From the NCBI GenBank assembly GCA_021234155.1, contig JAJEKV010000054.1, positions 2,327,574 to 2,391,573 on the forward strand: a stretch of 64,000 nt of DNA, written 5' to 3'. A model generated the notes under the pieces. It saw only the letters and a list, made by a program, of their open reading frames with translations. It did not search any database and was not told the DNA's origin. Each line of letters begins with the position of its first letter. The stretch's first letter is position 1. The stretch comes from Isoetes taiwanensis (taxonomy: Eukaryota > Streptophyta > Lycopodiopsida > Isoetales > Isoetaceae). Both the position numbers and the translations under genes were made by a program. Below, piece after piece: positions 33,101 to 44,115 of this stretch.

Positions 33101-34342
33101 ATGGCCTTCACTTCAGGACTGCAAGGAAGCCTAGCCAAGAGCGGATCCTCAGCGCCCGTGATTCTGGCCTCTTCGGAGGGTCCTTCAAAACGCCTTTTTT
33201 AGAAGGCGAATCTTCTTGGCGAAGATGCGAGGATCAGATCGGGCGACCATCACGGAGATCATAGAGGACGGCCGTGGGACATCATGCATCAAATCCTCGA
33301 GGAGATCGCACGGGGAGGAAGGAAGGAGCGAGGAGCAAGAGGAAGCGGCGAGGGATCAAGCGGCCGAAGAGCAACACCGGGTGAGACCCACCTCACGGGG
33401 GAGGAGCAAGGAAGGGAAGAGCAAAGAACCGCCAACTCTTAGCCCCAGAAGAAGCAGATATTGCGCGCTTCATCGAAAGTATGAAGCCAAAGAGCGCCCG
33501 GGAGCAGAGGACGAAATCCGGAGGACGCGACCCAACCAGCACCCGGCCGAGCCAAAGAAGAGGAAGGCCAAAGCTATCAAAGCGTGCAAGAGAAAGGTTG
33601 TGAAGGTCGGAAGCTGAAGCGGTAGGGCCCGGCCATCAACGAACCATCAGGCGAAGAGACCCGCCTTCTACCGACGATTCGACGAGGATTACGCCCCCCA
33701 ACGCAGGGGCGAAGTTCTTCAAAACCCCACTGCGGAGAAGGAAGTCCCCGAAAGCAGGTGGCGAGGAACAAGACCAGTCGGGCAAAGAAGCCCCACCTTT
33801 TTCCGACGTGGGATAGGGTTAAAGCCCCGCGACCACAAAGGGAGGCGTACGTGATAGACCCGGTCAAGGTCTATCAGAAGAGGATCAGAGAGCATAACAC
33901 TTACATGGAGAAGTGGGAGGCATACAATGCCTATTATTAGGAGCACAGGGTGAGAATGATTGAAGGCGGACACCCGACAAGAAGCGAGACCTTGAAGCCG
34001 CCGCCACCCAGGCCCAAGCCTCCAAGAGCACCAGGGAAGAAGCGGTCCAACAGGAAAAAGTTGGAGGACAGAGCCCTCAAGGAGATCCGGCATTTCCAGA
34101 AGAGTTACGGACTCTTGATCCCCCGGGCACCGTTCCAACGCTTGGTCCGCGAAGTCATGCAGGAGTACAACACAGACATGCGCGTGACATATGAGATGCT
34201 GTTGTGCTTGCAGGAGGCAGCAGAAGCAAAAATAGTGCAGCATTTTGAGGATTCGACGGCCTGCACAGTGCACGCGAAGAGGGTCACCCTCATGAGGCAA
34301 GATATGTATCTTGCTAGGCACATCAAGGGAGAGCGCCCTTGA
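33101..34342 (+). pseudogene. E2 ORF1: protein with C-terminal H3-like domain showing centromeric-H3 residues
   Basis: The start is uncertain because the first ~650 bp change frame several times. From 33758 the frame is open to the stop at 34340-34342 except for TAG at 33938-33940. A Pro/Lys/Arg-rich segment ([20 protein letters not shown]) precedes the histone fold, whose 89 residues from [10 protein letters not shown] to ARHIKGERP align with H3 residues 47-135 without indels; about 50 of 89 match canonical H3 by hand. [18 protein letters not shown] and RVTLMRQD resemble plant centromeric H3 (CENH3) rather than canonical H3, but the loop-1 insertion usual in CENH3 is absent. The residues at H3 Cys110, His113, Arg116 and Asp123 are kept. 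Same place in the element as E1 ORF1, so they are orthologous. Confidence 0.8.
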
Positions 34343-34488
34343 AACCTTTTTGTAAATAAGGAACATTTTTGTTAATATATAAAGAATTTTTGTGTAATTA
34401 ATGTGTCTGATCTAGCTTAATTAAGTTGTTAGAGAATTCTAGTCTTTATTTTGGTTAAATTGGAAGCTTTTGAGCAAATTGAGACGAT

Positions 34489-34555
34489 GTCTCACACATC
34501 GCGCCAGGACAGAAAATGAGATTCTCATTTTCGGGCTGGGCGCAACGTGTGAGAC
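34489..34555 (+). other. Long hairpin A between E2 ORF1 and ORF2
   Basis: A 67 nt near-perfect palindrome: GTCTCACACATCGCGCC... pairs with ...GGGCGCAACGTGTGAGAC around AAAATGAGATTCTCATTTT. Arms ~33 nt with a few mismatches. Confidence 0.88.
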
Positions 34556-34687
34556 CATGCCCAAAAATGCCCAAAACAGCTCCAAATCGACCAAATAAGG
34601 GGTCAATTCTGCCTAACTCGACGCGTTTAGTGGAATTTCAGCCTTAGATCATCCAAATTGATTAAGTTTAGCCCATTTAGAACCCAT

Positions 34688-34754
34688 GTCTCACACGTCG
34701 CGCCAGGACAGAAAATGAACTTTTCATTATCGGTCTGGGCGCAACGTGTGAGAC
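34688..34754 (+). other. Long hairpin B between E2 ORF1 and ORF2
   Basis: Second copy of the 67 nt palindrome, 199 bp after copy A (GTCTCACACGTCGCGCC... with ...GGGCGCAACGTGTGAGAC). Confidence 0.88.
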
Positions 34755-35056
34755 CTCGTACCATTTTCTTCACCAAATGATCTCCAAGTTGTTACAATAG
34801 GTTCATTACTTGTTCTTAGCATGTTCAAACCCTAGAAGTAGTCTTCAAACTCGCAATTGCACCCTTTAATAGATCAGAATCACCTAATCTCAGTAAATTC
34901 TAGGTCATCCAAAAATTAGGGTTTCCCCCTTTTCTAAAAATAAGTCCCCCATTTCTCATTTAGCACCCTGCAAGTTTGCTCTCCACTGCTTAGGCGATCT
35001 TCCAGCTCCTTGAGGCGCTTCTGCATCCGTCTGTTACTCCCTTCTTCGCTAGATCA

Positions 35057-36611
35057 ATGGCCACTGCTGACTTCAGGATGATGGATGTAGCCGGTGCCCA
35101 TCTTTGCCGAGGCGGATGTCGACGACATCTTCCAAGTCTTTGGGAAAGAAATTGATATCCAAGCCACGCTAAATGCAACCCCAGCATATAGGCAAGTGCT
35201 AGCAGAGTTTCAAGCTAGGGTAGGACCCTCCCTTGTTCAGGTTCCCCCTTGCTTAGGATATTTTAGTTCCCGGCCATCCCTTCAAGCGGCCTTGACATGA
35301 TGTCCCCAACATCGCCAAGTACCTAACTAACAAGGCACAAAGGCAGCCCGAGACTACATGGTCACGACGACCAAACGGAACCAAGTATTTCTCTTACACG
35401 CCGCCCCTAGCTATGTTCTTAACCCATAGCGCGAAAACCCATTGGGGCAACCTCTATCCCTCTTGGATGGAGGTGGACCCCATAGCAGCTCAAGCGTAAG
35501 AGCGGATGCTTTTGCTTTCTTTATCAGCGAGAACAAGAAGAAAGAGAAGAAGAAGAGGAGTTCGGACGGCGAGGAGTACAGTCTTCGGAGCTCAACTCGC
35601 ATTTAAGAACGGGCGCCAAGCCGGGCAGGAGCTGATCAACTTCGAAGCGTTTAGCGGCTAAATATAGGAGAACATCGAGTTGCTCCCCCCACTTGGGCTA
35701 GGCATCACAAGCCTAGCCCTTATCATCATCAACGAGAGGAGTATCTACTCCTCGCGCGACATCCGAGAACCTTCCGAATGCGAGGAGAGGGAGCTCAGGT
35801 GGACGAACTGCTCCACCAACTGCGGGCTGGCAATGTAAGGCCCCCCGACATGGACGACTTCATTGTCAGGGAGTCTTAGACTTCCCACTTCAAGTCGTGG
35901 GGAAGCCTACATCTACACGAGGGAAGCGACTTCCGACATCGGGCATACTGAAAGGCATAAGGCAAGTCATGGGCGGAGACACGCCATCAAGAAGAAGAGT
36001 TCCTCGCCATTCAGGAACGGATGGGGATCAGAGGCAAGACCACTAGCATCCTGATGCCGAGTCCCTCAACACCACCTCCAACAAGAGGAGCAGGAATTGA
36101 CCTCAGGAGAGTCGACTCCACAATTGAAGATTACCGGGAGCTCACCGAGATCGAGGTCGACGACATGCCCGGGGGCATAGAGCGGGGGTCAAACAAGTGG
36201 GGAATCATCCGCGGACGCACAACGGCAGTCGCCTGAGGTACTACCCGCCCTTTGTTGCTAGATGGGAGAATAGCGGTAGTACACCGCAAATTCAGCCCCA
36301 GGGGCGAGGAAGGAGTGTTCATGCTGATTGCACTCTCAGGCTTCGGCAGGCATGCAAATGTCGACTATGCTGTCCTAGTCAAGAGGGCAATGGCACTCGA
36401 TCTCTTCGACTTCGCCATACCCCATCGACGGCAGGCGAGATTAGCCCGGCCGCATGGCCCTCACATCCGCCAGCGGGTGGAGGACTTGGCGAGAGCCTTG
36501 CAGGGCGGCTCGTCAGCAAGCGTCTTCAGGAACTTGGGTCATTCAGTAGGAACGGCCCAAGTTAAGAAGTTCCTTGAGGACAACCCATCTTACCGCCGAT
36601 TCCAAGACTAG
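35057..36611 (+). pseudogene. E2 ORF2: unknown protein, homologue of E1 ORF2
   Basis: The ATG at 35057 follows a leader that resembles the ORF1 leader (both contain AAGTTTGCT and GGCGATCTTCC). A frameshift near 35095 leads into EIDIQATLNATPAYRQVLAE, alignable with the E1 N-terminus, followed by several breaks. The middle part (GLGITSLALIIINERSIY; DELLHQLRAG, MDDFIV) corresponds to E1 DALTVVYHQGQEYILLDD and MDDFIDF. The C-terminus is open from 36252: IAVVHRKFSPRGEE, FMLIALSGFGRHA, AVLVKRAMALDLFDFAIP, RQRVEDLARALQGG, VKKFLEDNPSYRRFQD, longer than in E1. Function unknown. Confidence 0.72.
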
Positions 36612-36890
36612 TTAGACTCTTGATCCCGGAGACTTTTTGTACTAAAATATTATATAATATATGAATATAATCTCTGTTGCACTTTAAATGTTTTGTTGAT
36701 GTAATTTTGCCCCACAACTATACCAACAAACATAAACAATGCAAGAGAACAAGGAAAACTAACCATATAGCCATGAATTACTTGTGTATGCAGTTAGAGG
36801 CCTAGGCTCAGGGGAACGACAACGCCAAGACTTTAGGGAAGAAACAGACCCCTTGAGACCACCCCGGCAAGGAACCTATTTGAAGATATG
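36612..36890 (+). other. Spacer between E2 ORF2 and gag
   Basis: AT-rich, no ORF. Matches 46794-46940 of E3 in several blocks (GATATAAT/ATTTTG, CATCAACAA), so it is part of the element. Confidence 0.5.
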
Positions 36891-38030
36891 GAACCCATGA
36901 CCCGAGGAGGAGGAGATATCCCGATGATGAGGGCGGACCTTGAGCGGATAAAGGCTCATTAGCCAGACAAGCGGATGAGCGGGCCGGTGGGCAATGCTCA
37001 ACTGCCACAAGCATCAGCTCGGAAAACAGGAAGGGACAAGAAGAGGAGCAAGAGAAGAAGATCCCCCAGCTCGGACTCCTCCGACTCAAGCTCAGAGTCA
37101 GACTCCGACTCCGAGGAAGAAGAAGATCAGGCCCAGGACCGAACAGACGCAAGGCAAAGGAACTTTGAAGAGGGAAGGCGGAGGAACACCCCCGGATGGG
37201 ATCTACAAAGGGACACTGGGGCCTCGACTACGGAAGAAGGTAGATTCGCGTTGGGCAATGTATGGAAGGCGGAATCGAAACAGTTCTCGGGGAAACAGGT
37301 CAGGATTAGAAGCGAGAGGCATGGCTGGGCCCGAAATGAGTGAGTACGGCAATGCTTATGGCATGAAGGATAAAGACAAAGGAAGAGTGGCAACGTGGCG
37401 AACTTGAAAGGAGCCATTTCGGATTTGGTGGAAGGGTTATGCAAAGGCACATGGCTTTAGCGTGGATGCTTGTAAGTTGAAAGTTTGCTAAAGCCTTCAA
37501 AAGCGCCATTACGTCGAGGAACATAAGTCTAGTATGATGCAAATAGAGTTCTGAGGTTCGCGGCAAGGCAACAAATCTGTCGAAGTATCTGGGAATTCAT
37601 GAGGCTGAGGTTGTATATGCCAAAATTGGGTGAGAAGCATGCAATGAGAAAGCTATATTGAGGGCTGAATGAGGAGATCCATAAGCTTGTGAGGGCAATA
37701 AACCCTAAGGCGATGTCGGAAGCGAGTCCAAGGCTATAAGCTTGCAAGGGGCGGGACCTGAGAATGGCAGGCGGAGGCGCCGGCATTTCGGGGACAAAGG
37801 CAAGGCGGCGAGAAGCTATAGCCCTAGAGCGGCGGCCAGTCCAGGTCCGGCTAGAGCCCCATATGGTGGCAACGGGAAGCGGCAGGAGAAAAGCGGTGTC
37901 CTTCAAGGACAAGCGAGGGGGTCAAACTACTCCAAAGCGGTGCGATCCTTTTTGCGGCGATGCCCAAGGAAAAGGCGGGAGTGCATAAGCGGCTCTGCAA
38001 AAGGTGCTTCCAACCCAGGCCATAGGGACG
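36891..38030 (+). pseudogene. gag: E2 gag region
   Basis: Ser/Arg-rich segment (KKRSKRRRSPSSDSSDSSSE), then decayed gag blocks: KQFSGKQVR, EYGNAYGMKDKDKGRVA, RIWWKGYAKAHGFSVDACK, FMRLRLYMPK-like sequence near 37600, and a Cys cluster near 37985 (KRLCKRCFQP) that stands for the zinc knuckle. At least five frameshifts. Order and content match E1 gag; E1 ARIWWKGYARA is the best anchor. Confidence 0.75.
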
Positions 38031-38099
38031 GTGGCGCCCCTCGTCATGAGTGCAGCCCTAGCGGAGTTGGGAGATTGGGACACTCTGTCGGCGGCGGCG

Positions 38100-38560
38100 G
38101 GAAGCCCGCGACTACATTGGGGGTGAGTGTCATATCTTTGCCGCAATAGATCTGAGCAAAAGCGAGAGCCCGGTATAAAGTAATTTCCACAGTAGGGAAG
38201 GCCAAGGCCAAGTCCTTCATAGTCTTGATAGACTCGGGAAGTAGCCATAATTTTGCATCCCCCAGAATGGTTCAAATGTTGAAGTTGAAACCACTAAAGT
38301 CAAAGCCAAGGCCTGTTGTCTTAGCAAGTGGTGCAGTAAGGCAGATGGCAGGCAAGAGAATTAACTTCGACATCGACTTGCCAGGGATTAAGATCCAGAT
38401 GGGGAGCAGAAGTAATGGGCATTGGCAAGTACGACCTGATCATAGGAATGGAGTACCTTGGACCAGCAGGGGCCATTATCGATTGTGGAAGCGGAAGGTG
38501 ACCTTCCCAACACCGGACGGCAAGATCATCGAGATCAGGTAAAAAAGTTGTTCCCATCAT
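38100..38560 (+). pseudogene. pol: E2 aspartic protease
   Basis: Processing protease of the polyprotein. Active site FIVLIDSGSSHNFASPRM (DSG) at about 38217-38270, followed by LKLKPLKSKPRPVVLASGAV and KRINFDIDLPGIKIQMG. A frameshift near 38400 separates the C-terminal flap (YDLIIGMEYLGPAGAIIDC type), readable in another frame. Confidence 0.82.
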
Positions 38561-40014
38561 GCGGTGCATGTCTTCTAGGCGGTGTTTCAAGTGCATCAAG
38601 GCGGCGGGTGGCATACATCTTCAAGCTTGAAATTGATGAGCGAATCGGGAGGAAAGCAAAGAAGGCGGGGTGCTCAAGCAAGTTGCCGAAGCAAATAGCT
38701 CGGTGATCACGGAATTCCATGATCTCTTTCGGATGAGATCAAGCGGCTTCCTCCTTATAGGGGAGTCGAGTGTGAGATAGCACTTTCGAGGCGGGAGCAA
38801 AGCCGACAAGCAAGGCTCCATACGGAATGGCGGGGAGTTTGTGGGGTGAAGAAGCAATTGCGGGGAGTTGCTCGACCTAGGCTTCATTAGACCTAGTGTC
38901 TCGCCATTTGGAGTGCCCATTCTCTTTGTAAATAAGAAGGATGGCAGTTTAAGGATGTGCATAGACTATAGGCAGTTGAACAAGCACACCATTAAGAACA
39001 AGTATCGCTCCCCGGATCGGATGACTTGATGGATCAACTCCAAGGTGCAAAGGTCTTCTCCAAAATCGACTTAAGGTCGGGGTTATCATCGGATCAGGAT
39101 AAAGGAAGAAGATATCCATAAGACCGCCTTGAGCGGTATGGGCATTATGAGTTCACGGTAATGCCTTTCGCTTATCGAATGCCCCCATGACGTTCATGAG
39201 GCTCATGAGCGACATCTTGAGGGAGTTTTAGACACCTTTGTGATTGTATTCTTTGATGATATTTTGGTGTATAGCAGATCCCTTGAAGAGCACGTACAAC
39301 ACTTAAGAAGAGTGCTAGAGAAGTTGAAGAGGCACCGGTTGTACACCAAGTTGTCGAAGTGTCGCCATAGCGGAGAAAGGTGGAATACCGGGTCATGTGA
39401 CCTCGTGAGAAGGAATCTCGGCGGATCCGCCAAGATTGAAGCCGTCATTCGGTGGCGGTGCGAAGAATGTGCATGAAGTCGAAGTTTTTTCGGCCTAGCG
39501 GTACTACTGAGGAAGTTCGTGAAGAACTTTGCTAAGATAGCAGCCCGGGTTAACAGACTTGGCCGAGGGCGGGAGAAAGTGAAAGATTAGGCAGAGCATT
39601 GGCACAAGAAAGCCCAGCGGGGTTTGAATTATTGAAGGAAGCTTTAACAACCGCCCGAAGTCTTAACCTGCCGGACCGGAGAAAGATAAGCTTGTAGCAA
39701 CGGGCCCCGAGTAAAGATAGCTACAGTGCGGTGCTCATGCAAGAAGAGCGTGTGGTAGCGTATGATTCAGGAAGATGAGCGATGCGAAACGCAGCTACCC
39801 ACCCACGATCGGGAATTGCTTGCGGTTGTGGGGCATTAAGAATTTGGAGGCACTATCTTTTGGGAAGGAAGTTCGGTTGGATACGAGACCATCGAGCCTC
39901 CGGTATGTATTCACGCAACCACACCTCAACCGAGGCGAGAGAAGATGGATGGAGTTCCTTGAAGAGTATGACTTTGATATAGTCTACAAGCGGGGAAGCT
40001 CAATGTGGTAGCGG
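38561..40014 (+). pseudogene. pol: E2 reverse transcriptase and RNase H
   Basis: RT blocks in shifting frames: [20 protein letters not shown] (about 38905-38970), [39 protein letters not shown] (about 39235-39290, catalytic FFDD), then RNase H blocks MSDAKRSYPPT-type, HYLLGRKFGW and GERRWMEFLEEYDFDIVYKR. Frame breaks occur about every 100-150 bp, many beside places where relatives have CAG or CTG. Confidence 0.82.
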
Positions 40015-41580
40015 ATGCGCTTTCAAGGCATCCCACGACAACTAGAGTGCATTGCAATGCAATTTCGGCGCTCTCCGGCTGACTTTGGTAAGAAGATTGA
40101 AGAATCCTTGCCAGCGGATGTGGATTTCAAGGAAGTATGGGCAAGCCTCTCTAGGGAGGCTAGAGAACGGATAAGGAGGCGGGAAGTCTTTAAGCATTAT
40201 AGGAAGAAAGGCAACCTGTTATACCATAAGAACAAGTTGTGCGTACCCGAATCAGCAGGTGTAAGGAAATTGATCCTCCATGACATACTGCAGCCCAATA
40301 GCTGGCCATGCGGGATTCATGAAAACATATTTCAAAGTCTTGCGCGGCTATTATTATTGGCGGGAATGAAGAAGCAAGTAGCTCGCTACATCGGAGAATG
40401 CCGGTTATGTCAGACGTGGCGAAGCAGCGACTCAATTCGGGAGCATTAGAGCCATTAGCGGTGCCAAGCGCTAAGTGGGAGGTGATTAGCATGGATTTCA
40501 TCACAGGACTCCCAAGGACCGTAAGAGGGAAAGATGCTTTGATGGTAGTAGTCGACAAGTTGTCGAAAATGGCACATTTTGTGCCTTGCGGGACCACGAT
40601 CTGGCTATGGATACAGTGAAGCTCTTCACCAAAGAGATCTTCGGGCTTCATGGCATGCCAAGGGAGATTATCTCCGGCGGGGATCCGAAGTTCATGAGTG
40701 CCTTACGGCAAGACCTCTTTCTGACGATTGAGACGAAGCTATCCATGAGCCGCGACATATCATCCTCGGGCGGATGGCCAAGCGGAGGCGGACCAACAGG
40801 ATTTTAGAGGACATGCTCTGAAACTATATGCGGAATAAGCAAGGTATGTGGGAAGAATTCATTCACTTGGTGGAGTATGCATACAATAGCACCAAGCAGG
40901 AATCATCCCAAATGTCGCCGTTTATGATCAATTACAGCTATCAGTGCCTAACTCCGGATACTTGGCACAACCAGGTGTCAAAAGTAGAGGTTTCGCGGCC
41001 AGATGTTGGCCGATATCGGCGGCTTCGTGGAAGAAGTTCGAGGGTATTTGCTAGCAGCAAGAAGTCGACGAAGAGCATCGCCGACAAGCATCGAACGATA
41101 AGAGAGTTCAAAGTTGGAGATGATGTTTGGCTCAAGATCAAGGTGAAGCGGTGGCTTCGAATCGGGAATTGCAAGAAGCTTGCTCCAAGGTGGTTTGGAC
41201 CTTTCGGAATAGTCAAGAGAGTAGGTAATCAATCCTACAAGCTAGACTTGCCAAGACACCTAAAGATTCATAGGGTCTTCCACGTGAGTTTGTTGAAGAA
41301 GCACACTCCAAATCGGGCGAAGTCTTGGACTCTCAACGTTGTTGGAAATGGCGGAGGAGCGGTGGAAATAGTTCGAAATTGATTCTTGATAAAGCTTTCA
41401 AGAAAAGCGAGGAGATCGAGAATTCCTCAAGTATTTAGTCAAGTGGAAACACTTACCGGTGGAAGACGACATGGGTACTTAAGAAAGATTTAGTAAAGCG
41501 GTACCCACGGTTTATGGAGCAATGGGACGGCAAGGTCATCTCAGAAGAAATCGGCTCGGGCATGTCGATTTGTGTAGATT
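40015..41580 (+). pseudogene. pol: E2 integrase with chromodomain
   Basis: Zinc module near 40300-40430 (GIHENIFQ, ARYIGECRLCQT), catalytic core (SMDFITGLPRTVRGKDALMV; HGMPREIISGGDPKF where relatives have SDRDPKF; the third acidic block corrupted near 40760), GPF-type domain (GPFGIVKRVGNQSYKLDLP, HRVFHVSLLKKH), and a chromodomain at about 41425-41540 (KYLVKWKHLP, then a frameshift before WVLKKDLVK). The distortion of the catalytic block coincides with lost CAG sites. Confidence 0.85.
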
Positions 41581-42450
41581 AATTCTATGTATAGTTAAGA
41601 TTAATCACGCGATGCAACCTATGCTAGGTATGGGTCGCATGCGTTGTGACCGATGATGAGACCACTACGGTGATCTCTAGGGCGTGGTGTAATGTCAATG
41701 TAGGCATGACCCGCGTTTCCGCTTGGCGAAAGTGGAAGGTAGATTAGAAAGTCTACTTGTCCCCACGGAGTAGGCGACCTCGAAGAAAGGAGGTCATGAA
41801 GGAATGCATTGATAGGGAAAGCACCTCTAGCCCCATATATGCTTTGATAGGAGGAATCAGGCCTTCCGCCCCATATATCTGGGGAAGGACCTATCCTCCA
41901 CTTATTTGGCAACTAGGGTGTAGGCATGGCGGCATATAGGCATATAGGGCTGTCTCCCGGCCATAATGGAAGATTCACCCTCTTCCCTGTAGGGAGATTA
42001 GCCATGCATCCATGTAGATAGGTGGGGTGGTCACCATATAACCAAAATCTTATTAATAATTAAAATGGTACTAACGTAGTGTCGACACATGAGGCCAATA
42101 GAGCTCAGGGAGGGCAAGGGGTCGAGCTCGAAGACTTGCAACACAAATTTTGTTGGAATGTGTTGCAAGGAATGAAGAGTACCTCGGACGTTAATCTTAA
42201 TTTTGATAAACTTAATTGTCATGTTAAGTGAATTATTGAGCAACCTGTTTTAATGATGTTATGAATTGATAAGTTAATTCATAATATAATGGCGTGATAA
42301 TATCCTAAAAATATTACCTTAAGGTAATCTTAATAAATGTGTAAGTATTATAGTAGTTATAGTATGCATCAGGTTGATTGCAGGTTAGGATGATCCCAAG
42401 GTGGGGAGACCCACGATGCTGCGGACAACATCATTTCAAGGTGGGGAGAA
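41581..42450 (+). other. E2 3' UTR and polypurine tract
   Basis: Non-coding. Conserved hairpin 2 at 42135-42169 and a degraded hairpin 1 near 41752-41770. Polypurine tract TTTCAAGGTGGGGAGAA at 42434-42450 directly before the LTR. Confidence 0.8.
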
Positions 42451-44115
42451 TGTGGCGTTCGGGGCGGTATCGGTCCCGGGGCGCATATCTTGTATCTTTG
42501 CCTCGTCGCAGCGTACCGCGCCACTTTCCGTGGCATTGTGCGCTAGCGTGTAGCGGTGGGTAGCCCTAGGGGGCAACGTGCCAGGAATATGTGCAACTAT
42601 TAATGTGCACATTTTCCAATGTACACATTAATGTGGGCACACATTTCCATGTGGACACTTGATGCCAAGTGGGCCACACCCATAGGTGCAATTAATGTGC
42701 ACATTTTCCAATGTACACATTAATGTGGGCACACATTTCCATGTGGGCACATTTTGCCACCTACCCATTAAAGGCAAGTGGGCCCATTACCAATTATCCC
42801 ACATGCCTAAAGGGGATAATTGGAAACCCTAGCCAACCCCTTGTCTATTAGGGAGGGAAACCCTAACTTGCCCAATTTTTCGTTTCTAGGGTTTTGGAAC
42901 TCTGTTTTGGCTGCCTCAGCAGCCAAAACCGCCTCGAACTCTGCACGAGAGAATTGCAGATTAGTTTCCCTTGATTCGAGCGTTTCAGCAGGATGGTCGA
43001 GCTCAGGTCAGGAGGAGCCACTCAAGGATCAGGTATTTGGCCAATTAGATAGTCTAAACCCTAATTCAGTCATAGAATCAGTAGGTTTAGCCTATTAAAT
43101 TGCCCATAGCAGCCTTCTAGATCTCTAGATACCAGCCTCTAACTAAAGAACCTAACTCTATGATGTAGATTAGATATAGTTCTTTAGTTCTTCTGTACAA
43201 TGTATATGGATGATGTATCTCTATGAACTCCTTGTATCGGGAAGGGGGGTAGAGACCTAAAGCTTGGTAGTAGATGCTCCTAGAGTAGCCTCTCTAGCAC
43301 ACTATAGATTCGGCACTGTGTACAAGAACCACACGGTTGTGGGTGAAAGGGGCAGGCCCGGCTAAGAAGGAGGTTCATGTCCTGACTCTTGAACGATCCC
43401 TCTGGTGTGTAAGGCCTACCAGGGATCATTGTGACTAGGTCTAATGGCTCACCACTGAGTGCGGGTGAGGCATGGACTCGACACCCGTGAAGTGGTGTAC
43501 ACTTTCCAGTGGGTTCAGTCGAATACGGGCAGTGGCCCTCTAGTCACCTTGAGTCAGCATGTAGATCTCTGGAGGGAGTGATCCCTTCTGCCCCCCATCG
43601 GGCGGGAGGATGAAACCCAGGAATAGCCCTTTTGGCTATGCATCCGGCGGGCTACAGTCAGGTCCCGACACTTTTCAGCCTACTCTGCAAAGTGTGCACA
43701 GGAGGGGCGGATGGAGTGGACAACCCTATGCCATGTTCATATGCCAGCCAAATCCATTGCCATGAATTCTGTCTGCAAGGAACTCTGGAGACCCAAGCCG
43801 TCAGTCATTCCCTTGAGTCTGAGCCCTGGGTAGAACTCCCCATATGTATTGTGCTCACCTTGTTATGCAGATGTGATGGACCACCCTTCGAGGTGGATAT
43901 GTGCTTATGTTATATACTGACATGTATGTTTACGCTTCCGCAGCTAGGTAGGCCCTGAGGGAGATGGGGTAAAATGACCCCTTCACTCTTCCCACTGGAA
44001 CCAGTCACGGTTGCAGTGTTATGTGGAGGGCCCTGTATCGGCATGGAGCTGGTATGGGGGATGAACTCCTGTTTGTATACGGTGAGTGCACCGTATACGA
44101 GTAGGGGACGTCACA
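42451..44115 (+). repeat. E2 3' LTR (1665 bp)
   Basis: TGTGGCG to CGTCACA. The palindrome GTATACGGTG-AGTG-CACCGTATAC at 44075-44098 ends 17 bases before the LTR end. The first ~110 bp are distorted against the 5' LTR (GTTCGGGGCGGTATCGG for GTTCCAGGACAGTATACGG). Confidence 0.9.

Larger units (their letters stand above)
30780..44115 (+). mobile_element. E2: complete 13.3 kb Ty3/gypsy chromovirus with H3-like ORF1
   Basis: Both LTRs (30780-32441 and 42451-44115), primer site, polypurine tract and the 5 bp duplication GCACA (30775-30779 and 44116-44120) are present, so the boundaries are exact. Order: LTR, leader with hairpins, ORF1 with H3-like domain, hairpin spacer, ORF2, gag, protease, RT, RNase H, integrase, chromodomain, 3' UTR, LTR. 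The two LTRs are almost identical outside CAG/CTG sites, so the insertion looks young. Many reading-frame breaks may be sequencing artefacts. Confidence 0.93.

Noticed and set aside
33216-33617. 133-residue Arg/Lys/Glu-rich ORF as a separate gene
   Set aside because: It lies within the frame-shifted N-terminal part of E2 ORF1 and has no equivalent in E1.
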